Shown one piece after another: positions 22,594-36,403 of a stretch of 64,000 nt of DNA. Numbering within the stretch: the first letter of the stretch is position 1; every line of letters begins with the position of its first letter. The DNA comes from Elymus sibiricus (taxonomy: Eukaryota; Streptophyta; Magnoliopsida; Poales; Poaceae): positions 291,280,205-291,344,204 of the forward strand of contig CM077665.1 of assembly GCA_039707655.1 (NCBI GenBank), in the 5' to 3' direction. Position numbers and translations under genes: made by a program. A model generated the notes under the pieces. That model made no database searches. It saw nothing but the letters and a program-made list of their open reading frames with translations, and was not told the origin of the DNA.

Positions 22594-25500
22594 CGGACGA
22601 TGCCAGCGCCTGCGTGGGCCGCGTGGGCAAGGCCCAGCCGCTGCCCTGCTATCCCCAGCCCAGCGCGAGCCAGCCCCGCCTTCGGCCCAAATCCGCCGGT
22701 CCATGGCCCAAGGTGAGCAGTCGCAGTCCCAACATAGTACCCAACGCTCACCCCTATTTAGTTTCGGCCCATTGTTTGTCCTGCGAATTTAGTCAATTTC
22801 CACTGATTTCTTAATTACAGAAAAAACCATTAATTTGCATCGCTCATACATTAATTAACCATGCACCGTATCCAAATATTTCGCGTATGAAAAATGACTA
22901 GAATTTTGTGTAGAGTAACAATATCCCACTTTCATAAATGTTTAAAATGTTTAAATGCCATTTTTTCTGATAATTGCTTTTGTCATGTTGCATTGCGCAT
23001 AATTATTATTCGTGCATCATAGGTTAAAAAACTATAGATTTGAAATATGTAAAATATGTAGCATTGTTATATGCCTTTTTCATGCATGCTAAAAATATTT
23101 GATGTGTTGGTTGCATTTATTTTGCATACATAACTTGCTAAAACGGTTTATGTCCTAATCTCGTATATTTGTTGTGTCATTTTTTTAATATAAAAACCCA
23201 CATATTATATATGATTTTGGGGTAGGAAATCCATTGAATTTATATGTGCAATTAGTTTTGTCATTTGAGCAATTTGTGTGCATGTCATTTTTACCATGAT
23301 GCCCTTTTGTTTATTTCATGTGAATTAATCCATGCATATTTTGGAATAGTTGCTAACATGAGATATGCCATTGGACATGTGTGCTAGGCTCTGGTATTTT
23401 TGGTTGCTATAGAAATGCATGTTTAGGTGTTATTTTCTTGTTGCCAACATGCTATAAAATACTGCTGTTTTGAGGGTCCAAAATATTTCTAAGTCTGAAA
23501 CTGTTATTTTGTTGCCATGTTGTCATGTGAATTGCTATTGATCTAGGAGTGTTTTGTGGTTGCTCCCAAGGAGTATTTTGTTAAGCATTTTGTTGCCTAC
23601 CAGGTTGTGTCTTTTGATGCCATGTATAGGATTTGCATCATAGTTATATTCATTGTCCAACATGTCAATCTATTAAAAAACTGCTGCTCATGTCTACCCT
23701 AATTTTCACTAAGTCTGAGAATCTGTTTTCTTCATAATGCCATGTTGTGTTGATGCTAGCCATGATTCTATGCATAATTAGACCTTGCCACCATGGTATG
23801 ATTTGTAGTGCATCATGTCCTCTACCATGCTGTAAATTGTCATGCCACGATATGCCCTGTAGCATATAGTTTTATTGCTGCCAATATGCGTTCGTAAAAA
23901 TCTGCTATGCTAAAACCTGTTATTTTCACTAAGTCCTAATCTGCTATATTTTATTGCCATGTTGTGAGCTTCCTACCATGTGATCCATGACTCTTTTGAG
24001 TATGATATGTGAAGATGAAATAAAGTGCGTGTTATATTCTACTGCCCCATGCTTAGTTTGTGCATTTTAGAATCATGTTGCTTGTTGCTTTTATGTGTGC
24101 AAAACTGTTTTGGACAGATTTGAACTAAAACTTGTGTTGCTTGTTATCGTTGAATCGTTGCTCCGTTTTGAACATGTTCCACACGAAACTTGCTTAGAAT
24201 CTCATGTACTTTCATAATATCTTGCTGCATCCATGATTTGAGTTGATTGTGGTTGTCATTTTCATGCATTTGCATTCATGACATAATTATCTTGTGTTGG
24301 TCATATCTTTTAGACCGTAGCTCCGTTTCAAACGTTCTATATATGTAAATTGACTAAAATGACGAGTAGAATCTCATTGTGCATTTTATTTCCCCGTTAA
24401 ATAAATATAAAACATGTTTAGTTCAGATCTGGACCAATTTCAAAATTAACATGTGGGGTCGTTTCGGAAATACTATAGGTTGTTTCCGACCTCATTTAAT
24501 ATGCCTAGATGTCTAGTTTACTTATGTTTCACCTCTTGCCATGTTAAACAACATTTAAACTTGCCATGTAAATAAACGAGAGTGAACTAAATGATTCGAA
24601 CATGGAGTTTCGTCAATATGCAACTCGTTGCATATTGAGCTTCACTTAATGTGTAGAAGGTGATTGTTGTGCTTTGCCATGCCTTGCATAATTAAATGGA
24701 CATGCATCATCCTTGTTGTGCATCATGTCATGCATTTGTTGTGGTGTTTATCATGTGTTGATTGTTATTTCCGAATTGCTTCTTCTCGATAGAGTTCCGA
24801 AAGCATTCAAAGTGTGAGGATTCGTTCGACTACGTTGGTTCGTCTTCTTCACGGATTCGTTCTTCTTCCAAGCAGGATCTCAGGCAAGATGACCATTTCC
24901 CTGGATACCATTACTATCATTGCCATGCTAGTTGCCTCGTTTCTATCGTTTGTCTCGCTACCTACCACTTGTTTGTCAAGCCTCCCAAAATGCCATGATA
25001 AGCCTCTAACCCCCTCCACATCCCCGCAAACCATTGTTTGGCTATGTTACCGCTTGCTCAGCCCTTCTTATAGCGTTGCTAGTTGCTGGTGCAAGTTGTT
25101 CCATGTGTCAACATGGATATCCTTTTGTTATATCACAATATTACTGCTATTTAATTTAATGCACATATATACTTGGTAAAGGGTGGAAGGCTTGGCCTTT
25201 TGCTCGGTGTTTTGTTCCACTCTTGCCGCCCTAGTTACTTGTGTACCGGTGTTATGTTCCATATTGAGCGCTCCTATCATGCTCGGGGTTGTTATGGGGA
25301 CCCCCTTGATTTTCGTTTTAGGATAAAACTTGTCTGGCAAGGCCCAACTTTGGTACTACATTTGCCCAACATAATAATTCTGAGAATTAATTTGACGCAT
25401 AGGGAGTTAGCGCTACCCGAGGTTCGTTATTCAACATAATACAGGGGGGCCAGTGCTGATGGTGCCAGTTCAAACTAGAGCACCGTGCGGGGCCAACCCG

Positions 25501-26563
25501 GGGCAACTCGGGAGATGTCTATCAGGCCACCGTACGCTTCGCTTATCCGTCGTGTCCTGAGAACGAGATACGCGACTCCTATCGGGTTCGACGATATGTC
25601 GGGCGGCCTTGCTGGATTTGTTTTACCTTTCTCGAACGTCTTGTGCGGGATTTCGACGACACTTCGGGCTATCTCGAAGTTGAAATTTTCCATCGGGATT
25701 CCGCGAATACTACGGGTGATTCCACGGTTGAGGAATTCCAACGCGGCGTGTGGTTAGTTTGTGATGGATGATTTGGAGCACCCCTGCAGGGTTAAATCTT
25801 TTGGAAAGCCGTGCCCGCGGTTACGTGGAAACTTTGTTTAACACCCGGTCATAGCAGACTTGAAGTAAACTCAAATAAATACACCAACCGTGTGCGTAAC
25901 CGTGGCTGTCTCTTCTCGTGATTTCTGAACCGAGAGAGAACACGGTGGGGTTATGTTTGTTCGTAAGTAGGTGTTCAGGATCTGTTAGAGATCATTACTA
26001 GTTCACGACCGTTTATGCGACGATCACCCCCCCTTATTCTTGTAGTCGTAAGTTAGCCACTCAAACAAATGCTTAGTGCTTGTTGCAGCCTCACCACTTA
26101 ACCATATCTCACCCATTAAGCTTTAATAGTCTTGATACCCTTGGAAATGAGATTTCTGAGTCCCTGTGGCTCACAGATTACTACAACAACAGTTGCAGGT
26201 ACAGGTAATGCGATGCTTGACGCGAGAGCGATGCTTTGTTTGATATGGAGTTCTTCTTCCTCTTCTTCATCGAGCTAGGATGGGTTCTAGGCCGACAGCC
26301 TGGGATAGCAAGGATGGATGTCATTTTATCGTTTGATTTCATCTGTAGTCGGACCCTGCTCTTCTGTATGATGATTGTATATGTTTTTGTATTGATGTGA
26401 TCATGATTTAGCTTGTGGTGAGTCTAAGCCAATTCCATATACTCATCTCTTCTTTACATGTACTTGTAATGATATCCATTCTTGCGGAACGACGAGATGT
26501 GCTTCTATCCCTGTCGAGGCCCTTGAGCCAAAATAATGATAGGATCGCATCTTGGGCATAACA
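22594..26563 (+). repeat. Element A 5' LTR, segment 2
   Basis: Continuation after element B. It holds the end of the GC-rich leader, a possible splice donor CAAG|GTGAGC near 22711, about 2 kb of T-rich sequence with no ORF, an exon-like block 24793-24883 (acceptor CTCGATAG, donor-like CAG|GCAAG), the shared GCACCCCTGCAGGG block near 25778, and a short terminal frame (26205-26278) ending in a serine run and TAG. The exon-like block is 91 nt, so it does not keep phase as in families B and C. Confidence 0.9.
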
Positions 26564-29500
26564 AGTTGGTATCAGAGCCTGTACCGACCTAGGTGCCCCC
26601 CTTGATTGATCGAACTTTGGCCAAGTCGAGTCTAGTGAAAACTATTTTGAGTCTAGTTATATCGGAGAGTAGGATTCTTTTTAATCCTCTTCTATGCTCT
26701 TGTGAGGAATCGTGACTTAGGAATTTTAATTCTACCCTCTTCTCACTCAAAATTTTTAGGATCACGCGGGTATTTTGGAACCTCTATGATGTCGATGTGA
26801 CCGGAACTCTGTTCTTGGTGCCTCCCGTACGTATGGATTGGACCCGGGGAGTTGAGCTCCAAGGGGTTCTTGACACATCGCTATCGTTCAGTTTCCTTAG
26901 TATCTCAGGACGTGGATGTTCGAAATTGCTTCAATACTATTCGTGGTGCGAAGAGTGTGGCGGCACCCAATACTGGGGAGCGGGATCACATGTACTGCCA
27001 TGTTTAGTATCGTTGTGATTACGAGGTCTAAGGTAGATGAGTTTCTGAGGTTTCTCTGGTTGTGTGTTGACGGATGTGATACACGGTGGGTAGTATTATT
27101 GCTAGGAGTTGAGTGATTTATTCAGTAATTTATCCTTGTATCCGTTGGACCAGATTGCATAACAAGAAAGATTTCGGAAGTTCTCAGGTGGGAATTCAAG
27201 TAGTTACCTAGGATTGTCCTTTCAACAAATACAAATGGGTCATGTATTTGTTTCCGACTTAATCCTCAAGCTCCATCTTTTGTTTTGTTGGAGTATGGTA
27301 ATTCGAGTTGCTTCGATGTCAAGTGGTGATTTCATATCTTTCCTAACCGGTGTGTTTCTCATCAAGATAATTCATCCCTCTCCAATATTTGCAAGATCAA
27401 TCCTCATATTTCTTTCCGGAGTTCGTCTCATCTGTCTCAAGTTGTCTTTGTTTTCCCACCCTCCTGCCCTTTTTCTTCAATGATTAAATCGTCATCCAAG
27501 TGCCTTTCTTTGCATTGATGCTTCCGCTATCTTTTCTTCCGTTTTATATCCGGTGATCCATTGTGAAGATGCTCAAGTGCTCAAGTTCATCATTCTTCGT
27601 TATTGTTTTTATTTCCCGGTGGATTCAATTCAAGCTTTCGGTGCTCATCATATCCTTTTCATTCTCTAAATGAGTTCCCATGTTGGAATTCTTATCCAAG
27701 CCTCTCTTGCTTATTCATGTCTCTATTCTATCTGGAGTGCTGAAGGTATCTCAGAAGATTCTATTTTTCATTCAATCCTTTAAAATATTTCGAGGGTCTC
27801 ACCTCATCAAAGATTCATTTGTACCGGTGCAATCTCTCTTTTCTTAATCAATTGTTTCAACGGTGGTTTCCTTTGAGTGGGCCCATAACCCACAGGTTTT
27901 CCCCCAGGATCTTACCTGGCCCTTCTTATATTTTCCGGAGATCTTAAGTTCTTTTCAAATGTGATGTAAGAATGAATTCCATCAGTCATATTCCGTCTCC
28001 AAGATCGCTTCTAAATATTTTTCATCGCTGCCTCAACCTTTCCTTATTCATTGTTTCGGAGTGTCTCGGTAATTCATGTGGTTCTTCTTTTCATCATTCT
28101 CGCCTTTGAAGACCGAAGAGGAGTTCTCTCAAAGCTTTGCGCATTCCCTTGAAGATTCGTGGTTCAAACTTCATGCTATCCTCTCGAATTGTTTTAATCA
28201 TGAGTAATTCCTTCCATATCTATCCAGAGCATTTTAGAGTTATTTTCATTCCTCGATCCTCCGAAGGCCATCATTTCAGAAGATTTCTTCATTCTCAGCT
28301 TTCAACTTTCGTTCTCCAATTCTTCTCAATTGTTGTCTCTTCGTTCGTATCTCAATTATTCCGGTGCCTTGTTCAAGTTTCTATTAGGCAAATCTTGATC
28401 TCTTCATTCTCTTGTATTCCCATTCGTTTCAATTCTCACCGGTGGTTCGTTCAAGACTTCTTCAAGTTTGAGATCTTTTCTGGCCTCAATATTTTCAAGA
28501 AGAATAAGTGGTATGCCAAATCCGTTGCTTGTCATCAATTTAACTTGATGAAGGATAAGCACAACATAATTCTTATTCTTGTTTCATCAAAGTGATTTCA
28601 ATCCTTCTTCCGGAGTTGGTCATGATATCAAATTCTCGATGCAAAGTTGTTTATCTTTTCTTTCCGGAGTCTCAAGTTTTCTCAAGTATCTCTTTGCGAA
28701 GTTCCATCTAAATCATGGCAGCCTTAATCCTATTCTTTCCAGCCTTCATTTCTTTTGATCATTCTTTTGCATACGGAGGTTCTTCATGATGGTTCATCAA
28801 AGATTTATTTCTTTCTCAAAGTGTTCTTCAAGATTCTTGTTGGAGAGGCTCAAGTATCATTCGTCTTGTATTCCGAAGTGCAATTCATTCTCTCTTATAT
28901 TTGGAGATGGTGTTATAGCAGTCTTGGTTCATGAGGAGTCTCGAAGAGGAGTTGTTTCAAGAAAGAGATATGTAAACCCATCATTTCTTTCTCGGAGTTA
29001 TCTTGGATTGGATATCACCTAAAGAATTTCCTACGCGTTGTTGCTATCATGGTGCTTATCAATGATCCAAGCTCTCAATGTATCCTCTTGGTGAAAGAAG
29101 TTTCATCTCTTCATTGATCCCAATCTATCAATTATTTTCCATTGTGGCCGGTTGTCACCTCATAACTTTGAGATGTTTTCCATAAGCCCACAACAAGCAT
29201 ATTCTTTTTGTTGTTGATTTTCCAACAACTCCGTTCAATCCTTCTTTGTAAAGAGGCTTTCAATTCATTTGTGGTAGACGTTGTCAGTTTCTTCTCTGTT
29301 CTTTCCTTCCAATGATCTAGCTTCTATTCTTTTGTTCCGGAGGCATTGTGATGTTGCTCTATTCATCCCATCATCTCGGTTTATCAAGCTCATGTTCTTT
29401 CTTTGCTTATCCATCTAACCGGAGTGTTGTGCCATGGTCTCAAGTTCTTTCATCTTATCAAGTTTTGCCTCTCTGTCTACCGAAGTGCTGCCCAAATTTC

Positions 29501-29674
29501 TTGTGAATTCATGCTTATTCCTCATGTCATTCTTCATCTCTTCCCAACCTTCAAGTTTCATTGGTTTCACTCGTTTGTCAAAGAAGCAACTAAGTTTTAC
29601 CTCTTCCTTATTCTTCCTCTTCCCCTTCTCATTCTAAGATCTCGGGTCGAGATCTCTTGTAAGTGGAGGAGAGT
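26564..29674 (+). other. Element A interior: non-coding LARD core
   Basis: 3.1 kb with primer site TGGTATCAGAGCC at 26567-26579 and purine tract AAGTGGAGGAGAGT at 29661-29674. No frame matches gag, protease, RT or integrase, and the longest open frame (about 150 codons) has no recognisable domain. The plus strand is markedly TC-rich (TTC/CTT runs). Element D has a related interior of similar size (47653-50838), so the core is preserved without coding. Confidence 0.85.
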
Positions 29675-32600
29675 TGTAACAGCCCGAGACCGACGCTCCA
29701 GAAGATTCCCCTTTTTTCCGTTGTCATCGTGTGATTCTTTTGTTTGTCGCATTCATCATCGCATCATTCGCATCATCTGCATAGCATCACCACTCGTTTT
29801 TAAAAAAACTTGCATCCATTCGTAGTCGTCGGTTCTCTCCGTTCGTGTCGTCGACCGTTTCGAGACCAACCACACACGCATGCGCCCGCGGCATCGATAA
29901 AAATATTGTTTTAAAAGTGCGTATAAAATATTCTCGGATTGGGTCGAAGGTTGGCATGCGGTCGTGTTATATTATAGGTAGACCACCTGTCAAATTTCAT
30001 CAAAATCGGAGCTCGCTTGATAGCCCAACGGTCAACCGTAGCGGCACCGTTATCGGGTTGTTATCGGACGTTTTCGGTATTTAAAAAATCATGTCACGGG
30101 CCTCATCACCTTCCCTCTCATCCCCACCTAGCCCAACTACATAGCCCAACCAGCCTACCTAAGCCTACCTAACCCTAGGGCACAACCGAAGCCGTCTGAT
30201 CGCAATCGGAGGGCTCGAAACGCCCCAAAACCCCACAACCCTAGCCCCTTGTCTATAAATAGACACCCAACCTGCCATTTTGGGCAGAAAAATCTTAGCC
30301 TAACCCCTCCCCTACCTCTAGCCGCCACCCACGCCTCGAATTCCGTGCCAGACCGCTCCACCGTTGCCACTTGTCCCCGCAAAACCCACCTGAGCCGCCA
30401 CCCAGCCATCGCGCCGCCGCCTCCTAGCCAATCCCACGCTGCCACGTCGCCTCCACCAGCGCTCCAGCCCCCCTCTAGTCGCGCCAGGCCCTCCAAAGCC
30501 CGAGACCAGCCCGCCCTAGCCCATCCAGGGCCCGGTTCGGCCCGCGAGTGCGCCGTCGCCCGCTAGCCGCGCCTCCCACGCTGGAGCCCCGCTGCCCGAC
30601 CGCGCGCGCCTCCAGCTACCGCCGGCGACCTCGCAGCCTCGCCGGAGCGCCCCTGCTGCCAGTCTGTCGGAGCTCCACCGCGGGAGACCGTCGCCCCGCC
30701 GCGCCCGTGACCATCGTCGCCTCCTCCCTGCCGTGCTCCGTCGCCTGCAGCGCCCCGCGTTGGCCGAAGCCCGCATCAGGAGCCGAGCTCCGCCGGACGA
30801 CGCCCGTTGCCGCCGCACCTCCATGAGCGCCGCCCTGCTTCCGCCATCGCCCGGATCTGGGGGATCCTGATCGGATCCGCCCGGTTCCCTCGCCGGCCGG
30901 ACCTCCCATGCGTCGCCGGTGCGCCCCGTCGCCGTTGACCCGCCGCCCCTGCCTTCCCTAACCCAATCGGGATCGAGAGGAGGCGGACGATGCCAGCGCC
31001 CGCGTGGGTTGCGTGGGCCCCGCGTGGGCAAGGCCTAGCCGCCGCCCCTGCTGTCCCCAACCCAGCGCGAGCCAGCCCCGCCTTCAGCCCAAATCCGCCG
31101 GTCCATGGCCCAAGGTGAGCCGTCCCAGCCCCTTTGCTCTGGTTGTCGCATGTAGGCGCAACATAGTACCCAACACTCAACCCTGTTTAGTTTTGGCCCA
31201 TTGTTTGTCATGCGAATTTAGTCAATTTCTACTGATTTCTTAATTACAGAAAAAACACTTAATTTGCATCGCTCATACATTAATTAACCATGCACCGGAT
31301 CCAAATATTTCGCATATGAAAAATGACTAGAATTTTGTGTAGAGTAACAATATCCCACTTTCATAAATGTTTAAAATGTTTAAATGCCTTTTTTCTGATA
31401 ATTGCTTTTGTCATGTTGCATTGCGCATAATTGTTATTCGTGCATCATAGGTTAAAAAACTATAGATTTGAAATATGTAAAATGTGTAGCATTGTTATAT
31501 GCCTTTTTCATGCATGCTAAAAATATTTGATGTGTTGGTTACATTTCTTTTGCATACATAATTTGCTAAAACGGTTTATGTCCTAATCTCGCATATTTGT
31601 TGTGTCATTTTTTTAATATAAAAACCCACACATTATATATGATTTTGGGGTAGGAAAATCCATAGAATTTATCTGTGCAATTAGTTTTGTCATTTGAGCA
31701 ATTTGTGTGCATGTCATTTTTACCGTGATGCCCTATTGTTTATTTCGTGTGAATTAATCCATGCATATTTTGGAATAGTTGCTAACATGAGATATGCCCT
31801 TGGACATGTGTGCTAGGCCCTGGTATTTTTGGTTGCTATAGAAATGCATGTTTAGATGTTATTTTCTTGTTGCCAACATGGTATAAAATACTGCTGTTTT
31901 GAGGGTCCAAAATATTTCTATGTTTGAAACTGTTATTTTGTTGCCATGTTGTCATGTGAATTGCTATTGATCTTGGAGTGTTTTGTGGTTGCTCCCAAGG
32001 AGTCTTTTGATAAGCATGTTGTTGCCTACCAGGTTGTGTCTTTTGATGCCATGTATAGGATTTGCATCATAGTTATATTCATTGTCCAACATGTCAATCT
32101 GTTCAAAAACTGCTGCTCATGTCTACCCTAATTTTCACTAAGTCTGAGAATCTGTTTTCTTCATAATGCCATGTTGTGTTGATGCTAGCCATGATTCTAT
32201 GCATAATTAGACCTTGCCACCATGGTATGATTTGTAGTGCATCATGTCCTCTACCATGCTGTAAATTTTCATGTAGCCTATAGTTTTATTGCTGCCAATA
32301 TGCCTTCGTAAAAATCTGCTATGCTAAAACCTGTTATTTTCACTAAGTCCCAATCTGCTATATTTTATTGCCATGTTGTGAGCTTCCTACCATGTGATCC
32401 ATGACTCTTTTGAGTATGATATGTGAAGGTGAAATAAAGTGTGTGTTATATGCTACTGCCCCATGCTTAGTTTGTGCATTTTAGAATCTTGTTGCTTGTT
32501 GCTTTTATGTGTGCAAAATGCCATGTTGCTGTTTTGGACAGATTTGAACTAAAACTTGTGATGCTTGTTATCGTTGAACCGTTGCTACGTTTTGAACATG

Positions 32601-34987
32601 TTCCACATGAAACTTGCTTAGAATCTCATGTAGTTTCATAATATATTTCTGCATCCATGATTTGAGTTGATTGTGGTTGTCATTTGCATGCATTTGCATT
32701 CATGACATAATTATCTTGTGTTGGTCATATCTTTTAGACCGTAGCTTCGTTTCAAACGTTCTATATATGTAAATCGACTAAAATGACGTGTGGAATCTCA
32801 TTGTGCATTTTATTTCCCCGTTTAATAAATATAAAACATGTTTAGTTCAGATCTGGACCAATTTTGAAATTAACATGTTGGGTCGTTTCGGAAATACTAT
32901 AAGTTGTTTCCGTCCTCATTTAATATGCCTAGATGTATAGTTTACTTATGATTCACCTCTTGCCATGTTAAACAACATTTAAACTTGCCATGTAAATAAA
33001 CGAGAGTGAACTAAATGATTCGAACGTGGAGTTTCTTCAATATGCAACTCGTTGCATATTGAGCTTCACTTAATGTGTAGAAGGTGATTGTTGTGCTTTG
33101 CCATGCCTTGCATAATTAAATGGACATGCATCATCCTTGTTGTGAATCATGTCATGTATTTGTTATGGTGTTTATCATGCATTGATTGTTATTTCTGAAT
33201 TGCTTCTTCTCGATAGAGTTCCGAAAGCTTTCGGAGTGTGAGGATTCGTTCGACTACGTTGGTTCGTCTTCTTCACGGATTCGTTCTTCTTCCAAGCAGG
33301 ATCTCAGGCAAGATAACCATTTCCCTGGATACAATTACTATCATTGCCATGCTAGTTGTCTTATTTCTATCGCTTGTCTCACTACCTACCACTTGTTTGT
33401 CAAGCCTCCCAAAATGCCATTATAAGCCTCTAACCCCCTCCACATCCCAGCAAACCATTGTTTGGCCATGTTACCGCTTGCTCAGCCCTTCTTATAGCAT
33501 TGCTAGTTGCAGGTGCAAGTTGTTCCAAGTGTCAACATGGATATCCTTTTGTTATATCACAATATTACTGCTATTTAATTTAATGCACATATATACTTAA
33601 AGGCTTGGCCTTTTGCTCGGTGTTTTGTTCCACTCTTGCCGCACTAGTTACTTGTGTACTGGTGTTATGTTCCATATTGAGCACTCCTAACATGCTCGGG
33701 GTTGTTATGGGGACCCCCTTGATTTTTGTTTTAGGATAAAACTTGTCTGGTAAGGCCCAACTTTGGTACTACATTTGCCCAACATAATAATTCTGATAAT
33801 TAATTTGACGCATAGGGAGTTAGCGCTACCCGAGGTTCGTTATTCAACATAATACAGGGGGGCCAGTGCTGATGGTGCTGGTCCAAACAAGAGCACCGTG
33901 CGGGGCCAACCCGGGGCAACTCGGGAGATGTCTATCAGGCCACCGTACGATTCGCTTATCCGTCGTGTCCTGAGAACGAGATACGCGGATCCTATCGGGT
34001 TCGTCGACACGTCGGGCGGTCTTGATGGATTTGTTTTACCTTTCTCGAACGTCTTGTGCGCAGGATTTCGATGACACTTCGGGCTATCTCGAAGCTGAGA
34101 TTTTCCATCGGGATTCCGCGAATACTACGGGTGATTCCGCGGTTGAGGAATTCCAACGCGGCGTGTGGTTAGTTTGTGATGGATGAGTTGGAGCACCCCT
34201 GCATGGTTAAATCTTTTGGAAAGCCGTGCCCATGGTTACGTGGCAACTTGGAAACTTTGTTTAACACCCGGTCATAGCAAACTTGAAGTAAACTCAAATA
34301 AAATACACCAACCGTGTGCGTAACTGTGCGTGTCTCTTCTCGTGATTTCTGAAACGAGAGAGAACACGGTGGGGTTATGTTTGTTCGTAAGTAGGTGTTC
34401 AGGATCTGTTAGAGATCATTACTAGTTCACGACCGTTTATGCGACGATCACCCCCCCTTATCCTTGTACTAATAAGTTAGCCACTCAAACAAATGCTTAG
34501 TGCTTGTTGCAGCCTCACCACTTAACCATATCTCACCCATTAAGCTTTAATAGTCTTGATACCCTTGGAAATGAGATTGCTGAGTCCCTGTGGCTCACAG
34601 ATTACTACAACAACAGTTGCATGTACAGGTAATGCAATGCTTGACGCGAGAGCGAGGCTTTGTTTGAGATGGAGTTCTTCTTCTTCTTCTTCATCGATCT
34701 AGGATGGGTTCTAGGCCGGTAGCCTGGGATAGCAAGGATGGATGTCATTTTATCGTTTGATTTCGTCCGTAGTCGGACCCTGCTCTTCTGTATGATGATT
34801 GTATATGTTGTTGTATTGATGTGATCTTGATTTAGCTTGTGGCGAGTGTAAGCCAATTCCATATACTCATCTCTTCTTTACATGTACTTGTAATGATATC
34901 CATTCTTGCGAAACGACGAGATGCGCTTCTATCCTTGTCGAGGCCCTCGAGCCAAAATAAGGACAGGATCGCATCTTGGGCGTAACA
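29675..34987 (+). repeat. Element A 3' LTR (5313 bp)
   Basis: Complete, from TGTAACAGCCC to GGGCGTAACA, followed by the target duplication AACCC. TATA box at 30254-30262. It carries the same sub-blocks as the 5' copy, including the exon-like block at 33217-33307 and a terminal frame 34629-34702. The acceptor-proximal TTGCAG of the 5' copy is TTGCAT here. Confidence 0.92.
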
Positions 34988-34992
34988 AACCC

Positions 34993-36350
34993 CTAAGATG
35001 CAAAGAACACCAATTAGCAAAAGCTTCAAGACTCTACATTTTCTTTTATGTGATCTGATCAAATTGAGTCCATAGGAAAGCGAATACTATTAAGAGGGGA
35101 TGAGGTACTGATGATGATCTGGTTGCTCAAGTGCTTAGATATATGCCACCAAAAGCCTCAATCAAATTCTCACAACCATCTGTCTTAAACCCTAAAGTCC
35201 ATTTTTGATGCCCCCAAGATTTCTCATTCGGTCTCACCGAGACAGATCCCGAGCCAAACCCTAGCATCTCGGTAGAACCGAGATTGCATTCGGTGCAACC
35301 GAAAAACAGTGACCAACCTTCTGTGATCGAAATATTTAATTTCGAAACTTCCGAGTTTTATGTTTTGGTGTCACCGAAGTGCTAGATCTGCCTAGGTTAA
35401 ACTGAATCCGTCTCACCGGGATGTTTCTTTTGGTCTCACCGAAAAGCCAAAAGTTAGGGCATTTTGCACTAGTCGGTAGAACCGAGTTTTAACTTCGGTT
35501 TCACCGTGTTGGGCAATAATCTTGTAACCGTTGGATTTTTGGAGAAGGCTATAAATACCCCTCCACCCCCTCTCACTCATTGAGAGAGCCATCAAAACAA
35601 AACTACACTTCCACCATTTATTTTCTGAGAGAGAACCACCTACTCATGTGTTGAGATCAAGAGATTCCACTCCAACCAATAGATCCTTGATTTCTAGCCT
35701 CCCCAAGTTGCTTTCCACCCAATCACCCTCTTCTACCAAGCCAAAATCCGTGGGAGAGTGATTGAGTGTTGAGGAGACTATCTTTTGAAGCACAAGAGCA
35801 AGGCGTTCATCATCTATACACAATCTATTACCTTTTGGAGAGTGGTGTCTCCTAGATTGGTTAGGTATTGCTTGGGAGCCTCCTAATCATGTGGAGTTGA
35901 ACCAAGAAGTCTGTAAGGGCAAGGAGATCACCTACTTCGTGAAGATCTACCCCGAGTGAAGCTAGTACTTCACGGCCGTAAGCCATGGTGCAACAGACAA
36001 GGTTGCTTCTTCATAGACCCTTCGTGGGTGGAGCCCTTCATGGACTCGCGTAGCTGTTACCCTCTGTGGGTTCAAGTCTCCCTCAACGTGGACGTACGAT
36101 AGCACCACCTATAGGAACCACGCCAAATATCTCTGTGTCTTCATTGCGTTTCATCTTCCAATCCCTCCCTTTACTTGCACTTGCAATGTCATTACTTTCC
36201 GTTGCATTACTTGTAGACTTGCATGTGTAGGGTGTGCTAGACTTGGTAAAGTCGCTAAAACTTTCCAACCGATAAAATTAGGAAAATATTAAGTTTTAAT
36301 TTGGTCAAGTAGTCTAATCACCCTCCTCTAGACATACTTTTGATCCTACA
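34993..36350 (+). repeat. Element F 5' LTR, second segment
   Basis: Continues from 8149. It contains a cluster of TCGGTnnnACCGA inverted repeats (35228-35507), then TATAAATA at 35550-35557, a C-rich start region and an untranslated leader, and ends CCTACA at 36350 next to the primer site. Confidence 0.7.
35550..35557 (+). promoter_or_regulatory. TATA box of element F 5' LTR
   Basis: GGCTATAAATACCCCTCCACC context, a standard plant TATA arrangement placed just after the inverted-repeat cluster. Confidence 0.7.
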
Positions 36351-36352
36351 AG

Positions 36353-36363
36353 TGGTATCAGAG
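36353..36363 (+). promoter_or_regulatory. primer-binding site of element F
   Basis: TGGTATCAGAG two bases after the LTR end, complementary to initiator tRNA-Met. Confidence 0.8.
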
Positions 36364-36403
36364 GTTTGGTCACCATTGCATTGGTTTCACAACCTAGGAG
36401 AGT

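Larger units (their letters stand above)
8150..34987 (+). mobile_element. Element A: LARD-type (large retrotransposon derivative) element, complete, with element B nested in its 5' LTR
   Basis: Two long direct repeats start TGTAACAGCCC (8150 and 29675) and end with TAACA (26563) and GTAACA (34987). They are flanked by the identical 5-bp duplication AACCC (8145-8149, 34988-34992). Next to the 5' LTR is the primer site TGGTATCAGAGCC (26567-26579) and before the 3' LTR is a purine tract (29661-29674). The interior (26564-29674) has no coding frame of note. LTRs of about 5.3 kb, a 3.1-kb non-coding interior and an initiator-tRNA-Met-type primer site match the LARD/Sukkula description in barley and wheat (from memory). 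It must be non-autonomous. Confidence 0.9.

Noticed and set aside
28137..28595. 152-codon ORF in element A's interior
   Set aside because: Phe/Ser/Ile-rich translation of a TTC/CTT-rich strand. The reverse-oriented D interior does not keep it open.
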